Positions 63,234-64,000 of a stretch of DNA of 64,000 nt are shown here, in pieces. The notes under the pieces were generated by a model, which saw only the letters and a list, made by a program, of their open reading frames with translations, was not told where the DNA came from and ran no database searches. The translations under genes were made by a program, and so were the position numbers. Every line of letters begins with the position of its first letter. Position 1 is the first letter of the stretch. Origin of the DNA: MFD01213-c1 sp963704405 (GTDB lineage Bacteria > Planctomycetota > Phycisphaerae > Tepidisphaerales > Tepidisphaeraceae); NCBI GenBank assembly GCA_963704405.1, contig OY969903.1, positions 1,054,001 to 1,118,000 on the forward strand, written 5' to 3'.

Positions 63234-64000
63234 TTAAGCCGATTCCTTCCGTCGCTCGATCTTCGGCTCAGGCTTCAGTTCAAACAAATTCTCTTTGCCT
63301 TCCACCACCTCATCGGTGATGACAAACTTCCCGCCTTGGGTCTGATCCGGCAGCTTGTACATCAGGTCAAGCATGATCTCTTCGCAAACCGCGCGAAGGG
63401 CTCGTGCGCCTGTATCACGCTTGAGCGCTCGCTCCGCGATTAATTCCAGCGCCCGCGGTGTAAATTCAAGCTCGCTGCCTTCAATCCGGAAGAATTTCTG
63501 ATACTGCTTCACCAAGGCATTCTTCGGCTCAGACAAGATGTTTATCAGCGTCTTTACATCCAGCGGCTCGAGCGTCGCCGCCAGGGGAAGGCGGCCGACA
63601 AATTCAGGGATCATCCCGAATTCAACCAGGTCATCCGGCTGAACCTGAGCCAGGACATTCGCCCGATCGCTCGCGCTTTCGCTGGGGGCGTTCTCGGCGT
63701 TGAAGCCGATCTGCCGCTTGCCCAGGCGCTTGCGGATGATGTCTTCAAGGCCGACGAATGTTCCGCCGCAGATGAACAGAATCTGCGATGTGTCCATCTG
63801 GATGTACTGCTGCTCCGGATGCTTCCTTCCACCCTGCGGCGGAATATTGGCAACCGTGCCTTCCAGCATCTTCAGGAGCGCCTGCTGAACGCCTTCGCCG
63901 GAAACGTCGCGGGTGATGGAGACATTGCCGGAGGTCTTCCCAATCTTGTCAATTTCGTCGATGTACACGATCCCGCGCTGAGCGGCTTCCAGATCGTAAT
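63234..64000 (-). CDS. clpX: ATP-dependent Clp protease ATP-binding subunit, 5' truncated by window edge
   Basis: About 255 residues; the frame runs past base 64000, so the zinc-finger domain and Walker A are outside. Visible: Walker B (GIVYIDEIDK), the sensor segment ISTRDVSGEGVQQALLKMLEG-like with VSGEGVQQ, ILFICGGTFVGLEDII, the IPEFVGRLP box, and the C-terminal sensor 2 region TGARALRAVCEEIMLD. The C-terminus ends in a charged tail. It should unfold substrates for the two ClpP subunits encoded at 7132-9260. A terminator follows the stop. Confidence 0.94.
   Translation of the reverse strand, partial: YDLEAAQRGIVYIDEIDKIGKTSGNVSITRDVSGEGVQQALLKMLEGTVANIPPQGGRKHPEQQYIQMDTSQILFICGGTFVGLEDIIRKRLGKRQIGFNAENAPSESASDRANVLAQVQPDDLVEFGMIPEFVGRLPLAATLEPLDVKTLINILSEPKNALVKQYQKFFRIEGSELEFTPRALELIAERALKRDTGARALRAVCEEIMLDLMYKLPDQTQGGKFVITDEVVEGKENLFELKPEPKIERRKESA

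Noticed and set aside
1..64000. CRISPR array or complete insertion sequence
   Set aside because: No regular spaced direct repeats and no transposase gene with matching terminal repeats were found on reading both strands.

Overview
The window looks like chromosomal DNA of a GC-rich planctomycete, most likely class Phycisphaerae (an inference from gene content). Markers are N-terminal LExRxLLS/LEGRTLMS-type motifs (14363, 50161), an H-X9-DG-type pseudopilin next to a dockerin/PEP-CTERM protein (42310-47472), an outer-membrane beta-barrel candidate with a WaaP-like LPS kinase (25277-27452), two adjacent clpP genes, and a DksA protein with a long Lys/Ala/Pro tail. I see no rRNA, tRNA, CRISPR array or complete insertion sequence.

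Layout. 1-2871: end of a glycoside-hydrolase-like gene and a convergent GH35 beta-galactosidase. 2872-6742: an AT-richer island with a repeat, a broken reading frame or structured RNA ending in a strong terminator, and a three-gene FlgO-like/membrane cluster. 7132-9980: clpP, a VOC protein bracketed by two copies of a repeat, a second clpP and a lipoprotein. 10085-14983: polyferredoxin, ECF sigma/anti-sigma, cupredoxin, Tat metallophosphoesterase and a small LEPR-like protein. 15095-21316: MgtE, GNAT, CE7 esterase, AraC regulator, an unknown and an M48 peptidase. 21371-28754: histidine kinase, DegT aminotransferase, HpnE, LPS kinase, barrel protein, orphan flagellar-rod protein, MsrB. 29178-41442: FolD with altered catalytic residues, PhoR/PhoB, envelope lipoproteins, IMPDH, a hybrid kinase and an envelope protein. 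41443-42300: gene remnants and terminators. 42310-53028: PstS-like dockerin/PEP-CTERM protein, pseudopilin, YmdB, XylR-type regulator and a large adhesin with Big_5 repeats and an ice-binding-like domain. 53545-64000: quinoprotein-type dehydrogenase, TPR-gluzincin, class V aminotransferase, RibD, LspA, DksA, PurC and the 3' part of ClpX.

The genes fall into a core housekeeping set (clpP/clpX, guaB, ribD, lspA, purC, folD) interleaved with planctomycete envelope proteins and their regulators. Intergenic gaps hold several unrelated families of short inverted repeats.

A caveat affects the whole window. At least eight genes are broken by one-base frame changes whose continuation is clearly visible in another frame, several at short G or C runs. 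Such a pattern fits uncorrected indels in the sequence better than eight independent pseudogenes. I give the restored extents where the continuation is clear.
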